Origin: Tridacna crocea
Taxonomy: Eukaryota; Mollusca; Bivalvia; Cardiida; Cardiidae
Direction: 5' to 3'
Length of the DNA stretch: 64,000 nucleotides
Assembly: GCA_943736015.1 (NCBI GenBank)
Contig: OX031072.1
Location: 11,311,501-11,375,500 of the forward strand
Under the pieces are notes generated by a model. The model saw only the letters and a program-made list of their open reading frames with translations, was not told the origin of the DNA and ran no database searches. The position numbers were made by a program, and so were the translations under genes. Positions 34,301 through 44,800 of this stretch are shown here, piece after piece. Each line of letters opens with the position of its first letter. Within the stretch, counting starts at the first letter, position 1.

Positions 34301-37300
34301 TATTACATGACATAGAGAAATAAAGAACAATAGCTCATTTTGATCAAGTTGTTTTGGGTGAGTGTGGAGGGGCAGTTCTCGGGAAGTGTGTAAAAAGAAA
34401 AAAAAATGTTTGAAGAAAATAATTACATTTTTTTAGAGATTTGTTTTAGAATGACTTGTTATTTACATTCTAATTCAGTACAAAGATCTCGTGTCTGTAT
34501 ATACGGCGGTTAAGTAGTAAATACGGACTCTGATGTTGAAAACAACTTACACATATCGTAGTCCGGTATAGAGCCAGGACAAATCTGTTCTTGAATCTGT
34601 GCGTTCATGTGTACATACCCTAACTAATAGAAAAGATAAATGAGCGGCTCTCTAGCCAAAGGGGATTAATAGAGAATACGTACCTAGTGTTGTAGAATAT
34701 CAAAAATATCTAACGAGGTTGGGAGAATTGATAATTGTCGAGCCTTGGCGAGACAATTATCAATTCTCACAACCGAGTTAGATATTTTTGATATTCTACA
34801 ACACTAGGTACGTATTCTATTTATCTTTCAACGTCTGATTGGTCGGTTTTTGTTATTCCTGTTTATTATTCAACAAGAAAAAACACGAATTTATCGCTAT
34901 ATGCAAATTAGCTAATGATACAGCACGCGCTTTTAATCAATACACAAACAATTTACTCACAGACGTACAAGCCTGCACAAAGAAAGAAGTTCAAGATGTT
35001 TCTTCGTTTTTGTACACAGTCAAACGTTTTCAAAAAAACAAACCGACAGAAATTGAATTTTTGTCAATATTGTAACAGAAATCAAGTGTGCATTTGACCA
35101 GAAATACGTTGGATAAGCCGTCGCTTAAAAATATGTCACGGGTAACCGGCAAACTGTTTGTGTACTCTCAAACGGTCGTGTAGTACAAACCATTGAATTT
35201 TAAACGCAGGAGAAAAGTACATAGAGTTTTTGACAATAATTCTATCGATCAGATAAGATTATGATATGGATACACATTTAATGTGCCGACGTTTAAGACG
35301 GTTCCGTAGAACATTGGAGTTGTCACACTGCTATTCCTAGTGGAGATATTCAAGTTTGGAATATGCAGCTGTTCGGGTATGGCGGGTGGAGTTACTTGGC
35401 CTTCACACACTGGATTTTCATGGACTCTGGCTTCATTTGCAAATGCGAATTGATTGGAAAGCTGAGATTGGACTGTGGAGATTTGAGACATGCTATTACT
35501 GGGTGGGGGACAGTGATTTTCAAGACCTGACAGCCGGTGAAAGGTACGTGTCACCGCTGCTTGTGTTTGCCAAAATGTTTGACCATATTTTATCCCGTTT
35601 CCACGATATTTTCTAGACGTTTCAAAACTAATTTCAAGATGCGCGTTGAATTTGATTTGTCATCTGCAAATGATTTCAAATTGGACTGTTGTATAATTTT
35701 TGTAAAATGGTTACATTACGTATTTTTTCTCTGATATATTGAAAACAATATGGGAAATGGATAAAATGTGCGTAACAAAATTTTTTCATCCTCCTCCTTG
35801 TACTGTTTAAAAAACTTTCTTCCTTATGGTGGAAAATTAGGAATTGTGTGCTAAAGGGATAAATTGTTTTGAAGTATGTATGAGAAAGAAAATCAAATAT
35901 GCCAACATATAGAATTTCAAGGAAACTCTCCCCTCGAGTAGATTTGCCATTCTCATAGTCACTGTGCTATTCTGTAAATCTTCATTCAGAAAATCAAGAA
36001 AATGTGCTCATAACAAGACAATTTTCCATTACTATAATGCTTTCTACTGTAAAAGTCTGCTTACTCTGAAAAAGACATAATTATGATGTAAAGGGTTACT
36101 CTGCTGATTTTCTCTCCCATAATTAGGCATTCAATTTATAATTTCTTTTTTCTAATTTCAGTGAAAGACAACTCAAAATTTTAACTGAAATAAGGCATGG
36201 AGTTATGGAAGAAGTTTTAGTAAACATTTAAAGATTTCGGAAGACAGTCAGCACTTTACCTGCCTACAGAACTACACTATGCCTGCAGTGTGACATATTC
36301 TGTATTTTTTTTAATTTAAATAAAGACAACAAAAGTACTGTTTTTGTTCTATATATTTTTTTTTCTAGCGACTGTTGTCTTGCTTGGATTTGTGTAATGA
36401 CAAAATGTCAACAAGAGGTCATGTTTTAGGTCGAAAGTAGTTCCGGCATGTGCTATAAATATCCGTGGTATATCATTGTTCTAAAAATAACCGTGGTGTA
36501 TCAAAAAAAATATATCATGGGTGATATTGCATGGATATTCCCGTAGTTGAAAGATAAATGCATCTCTGTGCTGTATTACACCAATCACCCCATCAAATAT
36601 TTATAGATCCACAATGGACACTTTTTTAACAACTGACTTAACCATGAGGTAGACTTAGACATACAGAAAATGGACCAATAGCTAAAAGTTTCGGCCCGGT
36701 TCAAAATGCGCAGAATGCCCAGGCTGAATTTGGTTGATACGTTTGACAGATGCGTAAAATCCCCTTTTCATAGAGCATGTGCCATTCTTTTTAGTTCTGG
36801 TTTTTTTATGAAATTTACGATTGAAAACAGAAATGTTGCAAGAGTATGCAAAAAGAATGTAAATCATCATACAGAGAGTGACTTCAAATCTTTGAAAACG
36901 ACTTTAAATTAAACAGTATTGTCCACCTTCTTACTGCTTCCAGTTAGATTCTGATCTGTATCATCTACAACAGATGTATTCCAATGGAATCCTCGGGGAA
37001 TTAATAAAATACTATGAAAACAAAGCTCTGTTGTTGAAAATTTCGGCTATTGTCTTTTTCAAGAGTCCCCGGTCTGTCAAACACCAATCAATGTTATATT
37101 GAAATGGATGTCCTTGATGATATTTATCCTGTGGTTGGACTGTCTGCTGTTTCTTAATCTAGCTGGTTCAAGGGGGACGTTGATAATGCCTTACAGCATT
37201 GGTGTCACGGCCTTCTTGTAAAACAATATAGTTGAAGTAAATCACGCTTTTAAAAGTTCTAAACATAAAGTTTTTCGAACTCTTGAAAAATGCTATAGCC

Positions 37301-38612
37301 GAAATAATTAATAATAGAAAATACAAAGCCTGAAGAAGAGGTCAATATTTTAGTCACAGACATTTTTGTGTCCAGACTTTCAAAAGAGATATTGAGAACC
37401 TACGTATTTTAAAGGCTTTGTATATGTTCCATGCATCTCTGATAGCAAATAAATGACCTACAATAGAAGACTCAAGCTTTGTTTATAATATTAAAGTCTA
37501 ACATGTAAAAATATTGACGATTATCGATGACAGACATATATACAGACAGATAAACAGAGTTACCTGATGTTCAAAGGCTACAGCAAGCCATGTGCTAGCG
37601 TCCAACCCATCTGCGTTTGCCTTAGGTTTACAGTCAAACTCGTACAAATATCCTAATGGTTGTGCATTCGAGTTAGGCTGTGGAAAACAGTCAGTGTATA
37701 AATAGAATACTGTCTCAGTTTGTATTTCTGTATGATGCAGATCAGGTCGAATAGGACGTGTAAAAAGTAGCGGCATAATTTTCAAAGCCGCGTTTAACAC
37801 CATTCAATCAAACACTTTTAAAAGCCATGGTCATGTCATGGCGGTCAGTGACGTACCCAATGTGTTTCCTGAGCTTCTCACACCAGTTATGACACAAATT
37901 TCCTTCCAAAGCCATTGACTACTCTTCTCGCATGCATCGGTGGTGAGAGGCGAAAAATAACCGAAAGGAAAGTTCGTCTCAACCGGGTATCGAACCCGCA
38001 ACCTCCAGGTCACGAGTTAGATACGCTAAACCACTGATCTACCCGGCCGGGCGCACATTCCTGGAAGGCATTACGTATTACTCATATTGGCAATAGGGGC
38101 TCGCAAAACTCAGTATTTGACCCTTATCCGGCTAATTTTCATTTCGATTATTTAAACCAAAATATTGCTCTATAGTTATCTCTTTATCGGAAAGCGTAGA
38201 TTAAAGATCAGACTACACGATCTGTTCAGTTTAATCTTAAACTACACTGTCCAGAAAAGGTCAGTAAGTCGCACTTAGTAGTTTAATGGTTAAGGTAGTG
38301 GAATTTTAGTTCGGATGCTCGACGTTCAACTCCCACTTTCAGTGCTGGTTCACACGGTAGTGTCCTTCGGTGAGACAATAATAGACTCACACTTACACTA
38401 GTCAAATCTAGGAAACACAAGATCGCGTGAAGTGTTGCCATGATATACCCAAAATACTTAAGGTGGATAGCATAAACGCCATAACTACTTACCTTTGGCA
38501 ACACACTCTGCTCGACATTGTAATTGCACACGCACTCATAGTCCCCGTTCACCCCGAGGAGAAATAAACTGAGTACAAGTAAGGCCTTCTGTAGAAATTG
38601 CTCCATTGTCAT
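31161..38612 (-). CDS. Gene D: SH3b-like / long mucin linker / CTLD protein (6 exons, 3' end open)
   Basis: Exons in order: 38612-38493, 37677-37564, 34623-34551, 33970-33467, 33121-32837 and 31331-31161, about 422 residues. Signal peptide 1-23 (core ALLVLSLFLLGV), then an SH3b-like domain with DYECVCNYN, LGYLYEFDCKP and LGYVHMN (24-102), a 168-residue Thr-rich linker (about 103-270) and a long-form CTLD (about 271-422). The CTLD has HHAVWIGLNDRK and GSWDDLPC, so WND is conservatively changed to WDD, but the EPN site reads KGHSN. All introns are GT-AG and phases agree. The last exon ends GAATACA|GTAAGT in phase 1, so a further C-terminal exon is likely. A TATA box lies 28 bp upstream of the ATG. 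It runs opposite to genes A and B and parallel to E. Confidence 0.9.
31429..31657. mobile_element. TTAA-bounded hairpin MITE, family 1
   Basis: Starts TTAACCCTTTTCTTC and ends GGGGTAAAGGGTTAA. The centre is AATTGCTCGTGACGAGCAATT within GAAAACATTGTGGC / TCAAAATGTTTTC arms. It lies in gene D intron 5, just outside exon 6. Confidence 0.8.
31777..31990. mobile_element. TTAA-type element, family 2
   Basis: Left end TTAACCCTTATC, core GTAGATCAAAGATCAGAC / GTCTGATCTTGATCTACG, and a degenerate right end at GCAGCCAAATGACTAA. Immediately beyond it comes the dispersed repeat at 32040-32680, an inverted relative of the block at 5880-6310. Confidence 0.7.
32837..33121 (-). CDS. Gene D exon 5: first half of CTLD
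   Basis: TTGTCAAG|GAAATACT to ACATCAG|GTGAGT on the - strand, phase 1-1. It encodes TDLCPVVVQQN, SSCYELIMTYNDTWMNAE, SKCVVRGGHLADIT and HAVWIGLNDRKVEGKFEW. Confidence 0.93.
33467..33970 (-). CDS. Gene D exon 4: Thr-rich mucin-like linker
   Basis: GCCTATAG|TAACAAC to GTTAATG|GTAAGA on the - strand, phase 1-1, 504 nt. About 168 residues, more than half Thr, in imperfect blocks such as TTTTTTPKPTTTT. Strong candidate for dense O-glycosylation. The Val-rich frame on the + strand is its antisense. Confidence 0.9.
34551..34623 (-). CDS. Gene D exon 3: last strand of SH3b-like domain
   Basis: CTATTAG|TTAGGGTAT to GATATGT|GTAAGT on the - strand, phase 0 to 1. It encodes LGYVHMNAQIQEQICPG then SIPDYDM. 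Leu replaces the Val seen in A and B. Confidence 0.85.
34640..34822. repeat. Large palindrome in gene D intron 2
   Basis: Arms around TATCTAACGAGGTTGGGAGA and CTCACAACCGAGTTAGATA pair over roughly 60 bp each side of GAGCCTTGGCGAG, continuing out to GAATACGTACCTAG and CTAGGTACGTATTC. Beyond that, AAAGATAAAT (left) and ATTTATCTTT (right) also match, with about 20 extra bases in the left arm. It lies only some 17 bp from exon 3. Confidence 0.85.
35249..35554 (-). CDS. Hypothetical fragment, 101 codons, in gene D intron 2
   Basis: A frame with ordinary amino-acid composition (HCPPPSNSMSQIST, PPAIPEQLHIPNLNIS, MFYGTVLNVGTLNVY) ending at TAA. No cysteine-rich or lectin features. The ending resembles in style the tails of transposon-encoded recombinases in invertebrates, but I cannot name a family. 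It may be the end of a degraded mobile-element gene. Confidence 0.25.
   Translation of the reverse strand: MTRTFHRLSGLENHCPPPSNSMSQISTVQSQLSNQFAFANEARVHENPVCEGQVTPPAIPEQLHIPNLNISTRNSSVTTPMFYGTVLNVGTLNVYPYHNLI
36640..36790. repeat. Dispersed repeat (also 49315-49435 and 53990-54145)
   Basis: Shares AGAAAATGGACCAATAG and CCTTTTCATA with the block at 49315-49435. The block at 53990-54145 is the inverse orientation (CTATTGGTCAATTTTCCACA). No coding capacity. Confidence 0.5.
37564..37677 (-). CDS. Gene D exon 2: middle of SH3b-like domain
   Basis: TTCCACAG|CCTAACTC to CATCAG|GTAACT on the - strand, phase 0-0, 38 codons. It encodes LGYLYEFDCKPKANAD and TWLAVAFEHQ, and has the same length as gene E exon 2. 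Confidence 0.88.
37840..38060 (-). repeat. tRNA-derived SINE in gene D intron 1
   Basis: On the - strand GTAGATCAGTGGTTTAGCG (A box) and GCGGGTTCGATACCCGG (B box) are correctly spaced. The body continues through GTGGTGAGAGGCG-type sequence. The acceptor stem does not close on a proper T stem, so it is a SINE and not a tRNA gene. Confidence 0.65.
38118..38350. mobile_element. Family 2 element joined to a second SINE-like head
   Basis: The stretch 38118-38285 has the family 2 core (GTAGATTAAAGATCAGAC). From 38286, TGGTTAAGGTAGTGG and CGTTCAACTCCCAC look like a pol III A/B box pair, starting at the element's own GTTTAATGGTTAAG end. Confidence 0.5.
38493..38612 (-). CDS. Gene D exon 1: signal peptide and CxCNYN motif
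   Basis: ATG at 38612 opens a signal peptide (FLQKALLVLSLFLLGVNG) followed by DYECVCNYNVEQSVLPK and AAG|GTAAGT in phase 0. A second in-frame ATG two codons on (38606) is also possible. Confidence 0.92.
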
Positions 38613-38639
38613 GTTGCATGACGTTTTGAACTCCTAGAG

Positions 38640-38647
38640 TATATATA
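38640..38647 (-). promoter_or_regulatory. TATA box of gene D
   Basis: TATATATA on the - strand ends 28 bp before the start codon at 38612. Its position implies a very short 5' untranslated region, or use of the ATG at 38606. Confidence 0.5.
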
Positions 38648-38661
38648 ACAGCGGTGCGCTA

Positions 38662-38865
38662 TTAACCCTTTATCGGCCAATGCCGACTTTTAAAGAAAGA
38701 AGCCTTTTGAAAACATTACGGGAAAAGGAAAAAAACACTGGTAACCGGCTGTGTCCTACCCTATTGAAGAAAATTTGGACCATTAACGCCTCGTTGAAAT
38801 TATCGTCCGCGAATAGCTTCATTTGTACAAGGATAAAGAAAAATTGTCTTCTGGTAAAGGGTTAA
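38662..38865. mobile_element. TTAA-bounded hairpin MITE, family 1, in the gene D promoter region
   Basis: Starts TTAACCCTTTATCGG and ends GGTAAAGGGTTAA, with perfect TTAA at both sides. The inner hairpin has lost its right arm. It lies 15 bp upstream of the gene D TATA box. Confidence 0.75.
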
Positions 38866-41646
38866 CATATTATGAAAATCAAATCAAACTTTCACCTCGG
38901 TCGATACTTTCCACAGGCTTATCAAACCACCTTTTTCATGAAGTACAACATTATAATGTTTCAAATAAAACAAGCTTTTCACAGCCATATTTCATATTAT
39001 ATAAATGCAGACCTTTGATGCAGAGACTGCTACCTATCCAGGACAATTTCTCATTTGGAAACAAGGTTTTCACATACTGTGTTTCATGCAGTATAATTGA
39101 AACAAACAGGTACATTTTTCAAAAGGTTATCGGTTTGAAATATCGCTTAATCTGTTCGTTTCAACCGAGCTTATCCAGTCAAATAGAATATCTCGAATTT
39201 AGCCTATACATAGACCAGATTCCTTACTAAATCTCAGGAAGGATTCCGATAGCATCGGCAGATTAAAGACTTGCGGAACAGTCCATCATTAGGCTCGTAT
39301 TTGACAACAAGCATTACCTAGCAAAACATGAAACACATCAAAAGGCATTATAGAATAAAGAAATAGTTCTAACAGTTTAGAAGAAAGTAACACTTACCAC
39401 ACAAAGATAGACTCTTATCGTACAATTGTGAGATTAAGTCAGAATTTTTGAAACGAGGTCACGCATGATAATATAAACTGGTGGATGAATAATAAACTGA
39501 ACTGTGTGTAGTCATGATTCTAGTAAGTCAGCAGAGCGATCTTCGAGAACGCGAACTTAAAAAAATAAAGATAAATATAACTAATCAACTGTTGGAGGAT
39601 AAAAATGTTAAGCGACGTAAATCTTGCTCATACAATCAATTTCTGAACCTATCTGTACTGTAAAAACACTGCAGAAGAAAGCTTTATAATACAAAAAGGA
39701 TACAGCTTTTCCAGATACATCCTTACAGTAAGAGTGAAGAACAAACATATGTGACGCAAAAAGGGACCTTCTAGGAGCAACGAAAGGTGTCAACCCTTGT
39801 CAGAATGCGCGACTGCGTAAGCTGACCAGGGTTACCCTTTTGGCTTTAATGACATTTTCTGTATGAAAAGTGGTCATTGTACTTTTTTACACAATAAATT
39901 TTTAATTATCAACTTAAATTGAACTGCACTATCGTTGATCTGTTTTCATCTAATTGATGTACAGAATTCCAAGATGATCCTTTCATGCGTGATGGGTCAC
40001 AGATGTTTTTACAATCTGTTACCCTGCAGAATGGTTAAAAATTTCTGATCCAAGAAAAGTTGTATTTTCAACCCCCAAAATGTGGTACTGTGTGTTCTTA
40101 GCCTTTATCCAGCCAGATTAGTTAAATGAAAATTTCTAGGCCATAATAAAAACTCCGAATACTTATATTTAAAAAAAATGGCTGTTGTGTTTATTTGGAT
40201 GCCCAAGTATGAGTGGTTATCCTATGTTTTTCGGTATCTTACCAGGAAATAATGGTGGACTATATTGTTAAAGTTACGGCAAGAGAAATTAATCGTAAAC
40301 GTTCCTTAACTCTTCAATTAAAGGCGGAAAGAGAAGTTCTCGGGCACCAGTTACCTAGGTAACCAAGGTCAATCAGAGAGAAATATCACGCAATTGACGC
40401 GCATCTACCCTACATGTCTCACGCTTAATGTAACATCATGGTGCGTTCTAAGGTCAGAGGGGTACCTAAAACAACTGTAGTGGTTTTTAATGAAAATAAA
40501 CAGACAGAATGTTGCTTTTTTTTTCTAAGTGAAAGATTGAAATTAATTCATCTCGTGCACATTATTACCAATCATGCTTACACGATGAAATACATTTCAA
40601 TCTTCGTTTGAAGAAAATTGATTCCGTAAACTGACAAACCAGTACACCACCCTTGTTTACGTGATTTTGTGCTGGTGTCAGATGCATAATTGTATGTGTT
40701 TGTAGTTTATTTGGGAGCTACCATGGTGGGTTTAAATTGCACTAACTTGAAATGAAAGTAATGCGGAGATACAGTTTTCCGTTCAAAACAGTGATAACAA
40801 ATCCGCACGAAAATTAGTCTAGCGGGTAATTATAGTTTTACACCCGGAAAACAATTCCATGCGGCGGTCTCATTACATCATCATATCGGATACCCGTGTT
40901 CTTGAAATAGTAAAAGACAAGCAAATTAGTTGAAAGCATGGCTCTTTACTTAGGGATATAAACAAAACAAATACGACTAAGTATTGTTCCTATTTTCCAA
41001 TAATCTGTCCACTCGTTATTAGTGATTCAATGTCTGAAAATAAAAAAAAAAATGTAAGACTTTACAAAGCAATTCTGTCTTTAAAAGACCTTGTGAAAGA
41101 CGTCTTTTGAAAACAGTGTTGGAAAAAATATTAGTATTTTCTCATTTTCCCACCGTATTGTCCACCCTTTCTCATAAGACCCCATCAGTAATTTGAAGTA
41201 GATCCAATTTTTCATCTGCAAATATTTTCAAATTTGACCGGTCTAAAATTTTGTTGAGTGACAAAGACTTAAGCAACAAAATTAAAACTCTTCATATATA
41301 TTTTTTTTCTTCTTAACGAAAAATGAAATTGACAGTCAAACTGTTAAATCTAGCAATAAAATAAGCGGAACATTCGCTACAAACGGTGAAACTCTGAGGA
41401 ACAAAGCTTTCGAAAAACACTGCATGGAAAGTAGAATTACACGCTGCTGGACACCAACATGGTTTATACCCTATAGCTGACAAACTCTATCAATTGAGGT
41501 ACAGACTGATCTCAGTTTATGGTTAAATTTTACCAATTTACAAGTTGTCAGTATTGGCAGTTAATAAGGTGTGATATAGTAAGGTACGACCTCAGCCCAC
41601 TACTTCCTGCACAATTTGACATTCGATTAGTTTTAGAAAAAAGCTA
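38866..41646. other. Spacer between genes D and E
   Basis: No gene is seen. It includes a dispersed repeat (about 40215-40620, with CCAGTTACCTAGGTAAC, related to 5880-6310) and a degenerate family 1 hairpin element (about 41095-41275). A family of short frames near 38823-39230 has no domain content. Confidence 0.5.
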
Positions 41647-41834
41647 CTAACGAAATTCACATATAAAAGCGTTTTGAGATCCCCTGTCGCCTGTAGGAGT
41701 TGTCTCCCCGCAATCGACCGTTTCCCATTGACCAAAGTACGGAGGCGAAAACACCATTAATCCACATTCTTCACTATGGTTCCTGTGGGACTGAGATGAC
41801 CCTGCATACCAGGATTTTGTCCGAAGGCTCTCAC
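41647..41834 (-). CDS. Gene E exon 6: second half of CTLD and stop
   Basis: ATACTAG|GTGAGAGC on the - strand, reading SWYAGSSQSHRNHSEEC, GQWETVDCGE and NAFICEFR then TAG at 41647. Confidence 0.88.
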
Positions 41835-44800
41835 CTAGTATAGATGCAGTTAAAGTAACGAATGCAATTGGTATCCACGTTACAATTTTTTGTGTACTCA
41901 CGTTTGGGATAAGCAACTAGTTGCGACATCGGTGACACCTGTGTTAGGCTGCGATCACATAGAACTATACTATTCGGGTATACGGTGCACGTTAATGCAG
42001 GGCACGCGAATAGTTTGAATCAAACAAGTTTATCTCATAATACCGGGTCACATAAGAGGGCACTATTCGAAACAGCCGTATACCTGCGTATAGTATAGAA
42101 TAGTGGGAATCGTTCGGGTTCGATTTTCGTGCAGCGTATACCGTCCTGTTCGGATGTGTCAACTGGATTTCGTGAGTACAGGCGTTCTGAATTTCCCCAA
42201 TCACGACTTATTGCGTACAATACGATAATTTAGAAACAATAGGTTTCATTTGTACCCACTTTATTGCAATTGCATTGCACATGCCTTCATATATGCATGT
42301 TACAACATCAAACAAATGATTTTTAACAGGTAGCCATGGATGATTTCAAGTATGCTATCATATTGTTCTTTGTTTTTTCGACCAGGGGTCTCCTCCTCAG
42401 CATCGGCTTGCAGAAGCAGGGCCAAATCTTCTTCGTCGGATGTGTCCATAGGATCGGCGCCAAAGACCGGGTAGGGTGCGTTTGCCACCCTACATGACTC
42501 GCCGTGCCCGTATAGCGTATAGCGTATACCGAATACCGTATACAGTATAGTTCTATGTGATCGCAGCCTTACCATAGAATTGTCATTTTTTATTCAAGTG
42601 CTTATCAAGATCTCGTTGAACATTCAAACATCTAATACAGTGATAGAGCTACTATTTGTTTTTCTACTTTTGAAATGAAGAAGTTACATGTAATTCTCAC
42701 AGTCACGTTTTTGTCAGGGACGTACACATCTGTGAAAAGCTTGTAGATCTTATTCATTTTAAGCTGCAGTCTTTGCGGTTAATGGAAGTTTTCTGTGCAC
42801 CCTAAATGAACATTTAACTCAGACGCCAACAAATTTCGTTTCTTTTCCAGGTCTCCAAAAGAAGTTACTTGTTACAAAGAATAACGTGAAGCTTATTTCA
42901 GCATAATTTTAAACGGCACTTTCATGTTTATAGCCCATGTACAACATTTGAAACAATGAAATGTTCGCATATATGGACGAAAAGGATTCAGCGCTATTAT
43001 CATTATTATTATCATTATTATATGGTTTGCAACACACGAAAAGGGGCATTCGGACATCTGCGTAAAGTGTCGTCTTGGATCAGCCTGTGCAGTCCGCACA
43101 GGCTAATCCAAGACGGCACTTCACGTCTTCATTAGATTTTGTCCTTCAGTAGACTTCTGCAGAACAAAAAAAAAACATATAAACGGAAAGTGTCGTCTCG
43201 GATTAGCCTGCGCGGACTGCGCAGGCTGATCCCAGACGACACTTTACGCAGATGTCCAAGTGCCCCTTTTCGCGTGTTGCAAACCAATTATTATTATCTG
43301 ACGGATGAATTTTTACATTTATGGAAATATTGCAATAGCTTTGAACGTTTGTGTAAGATTTGAAGACAAATCTAAACTATGTAACTATGTCACAACCCCC
43401 AGCCATTGTCAGTTAGGAGAAGGCATTCGAAAATCAATGATATAACCAGTTTTATTCTGTCTCAAACCAATAATATTTACTGTATTTACTCCTTATTACA
43501 TTCATGAACTACATGCAAAAAATGTAATTGAAAAAAAATAATAGTTACTCTTTTGATATTTCTGCACTTACTTACCACCATTTTTACAACAAAAAATGGA
43601 CATGAATTAATCGGTGATCCATATATTTCGCTTTTGAATCACTGTCCAAGCTAAGCCCATTTGAGTGCGAAACTATAAACGATTTTCAACTCTTTATGCC
43701 GCTGATAGATTTACCGTGCCATCAACGAATACGGTAAGTATCTGAAACATAAGTACATCTGTACATGAATCTATTGGTTTAAATGTAACCTGGTGGATGA
43801 CATAAACATATGATTTACTTTTTCTGCAGTCTTAACTTGCTCCATGTCATCTGCAAAACTTTCTAATTTTGATTTTATGGCACTGAAAGAGTCATTTTGA
43901 TATTTTCGCTTAATAGACTTTTTGTTCCGTCCGATTATACACGATGATAAGCACAGTTTGCATATACTCGTACATGTAGGTTTACTTTTAAGTCACTTTC
44001 TTCGAGTAGTACGAACTGTCAAAACAACGTGTCTGATATTTTCAGGAACTCATTTGCTTTATGCATAAAAGTAACTCTGGATGGAAATGGTATCTTTAAG
44101 TGCAAAGCTATCTGCTATATAATTTGTATTTTTAGAGTTAAATTGTACAAAAATGTATCTCATTCAAAAGCAATGTAAGTTTTATGATTTTCATCCGTGA
44201 AATTCCATAAAAAGTACGAAAACAGATTTGCCAGGGTATACCACGACTCTTCCCGTCCAAGGAAAAATATCAATCTTGTGCTAGATACTAATATTGTGTT
44301 ACCAGATATCCATTGGTAGATCCCGTCCTGTTGTTTATTCGACAAACCAAGCCAAACAGCTGGTATCCCGCTAAACCGCTTGACCCACTTGTATATGAAT
44401 TCTTGGAAAAGGTTCGAATGTACAGTTAGTAAATGACCTCCTTTGGCCTGACAGTCCAATTCAGCTTTCGTCCATATTAGTTCGAAAGGGACCAGTTCGT
44501 AGCATTTGCCCCCATACTGTGTCAACGCGCCATTGTCTTCTCGTGTGTATTGAAATAGTTTCTGCCCACACAGTGAAATATCACCTGCAAACTATGGCGT
44601 GAATAAAGTAACAAAAATCACAGACATAATCATAATTTGTGCTTCCATTTTTTTTCACAAACATGTTTTTGTACTATTTTCATACATACCATGGACTGTT
44701 GTGTTACAAACCGAAACACTAGATGATACAATTCACTGGAGCATGCGACATTAAGGAGAAAATAAGGAGCTTGCCTTTATAAAGACTTTGATATATCATC

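Noticed and set aside
37980..38050. tRNA gene on the - strand
   Set aside because: A and B boxes are present but T stem and acceptor stem do not pair together; the flanking body marks it as a SINE.
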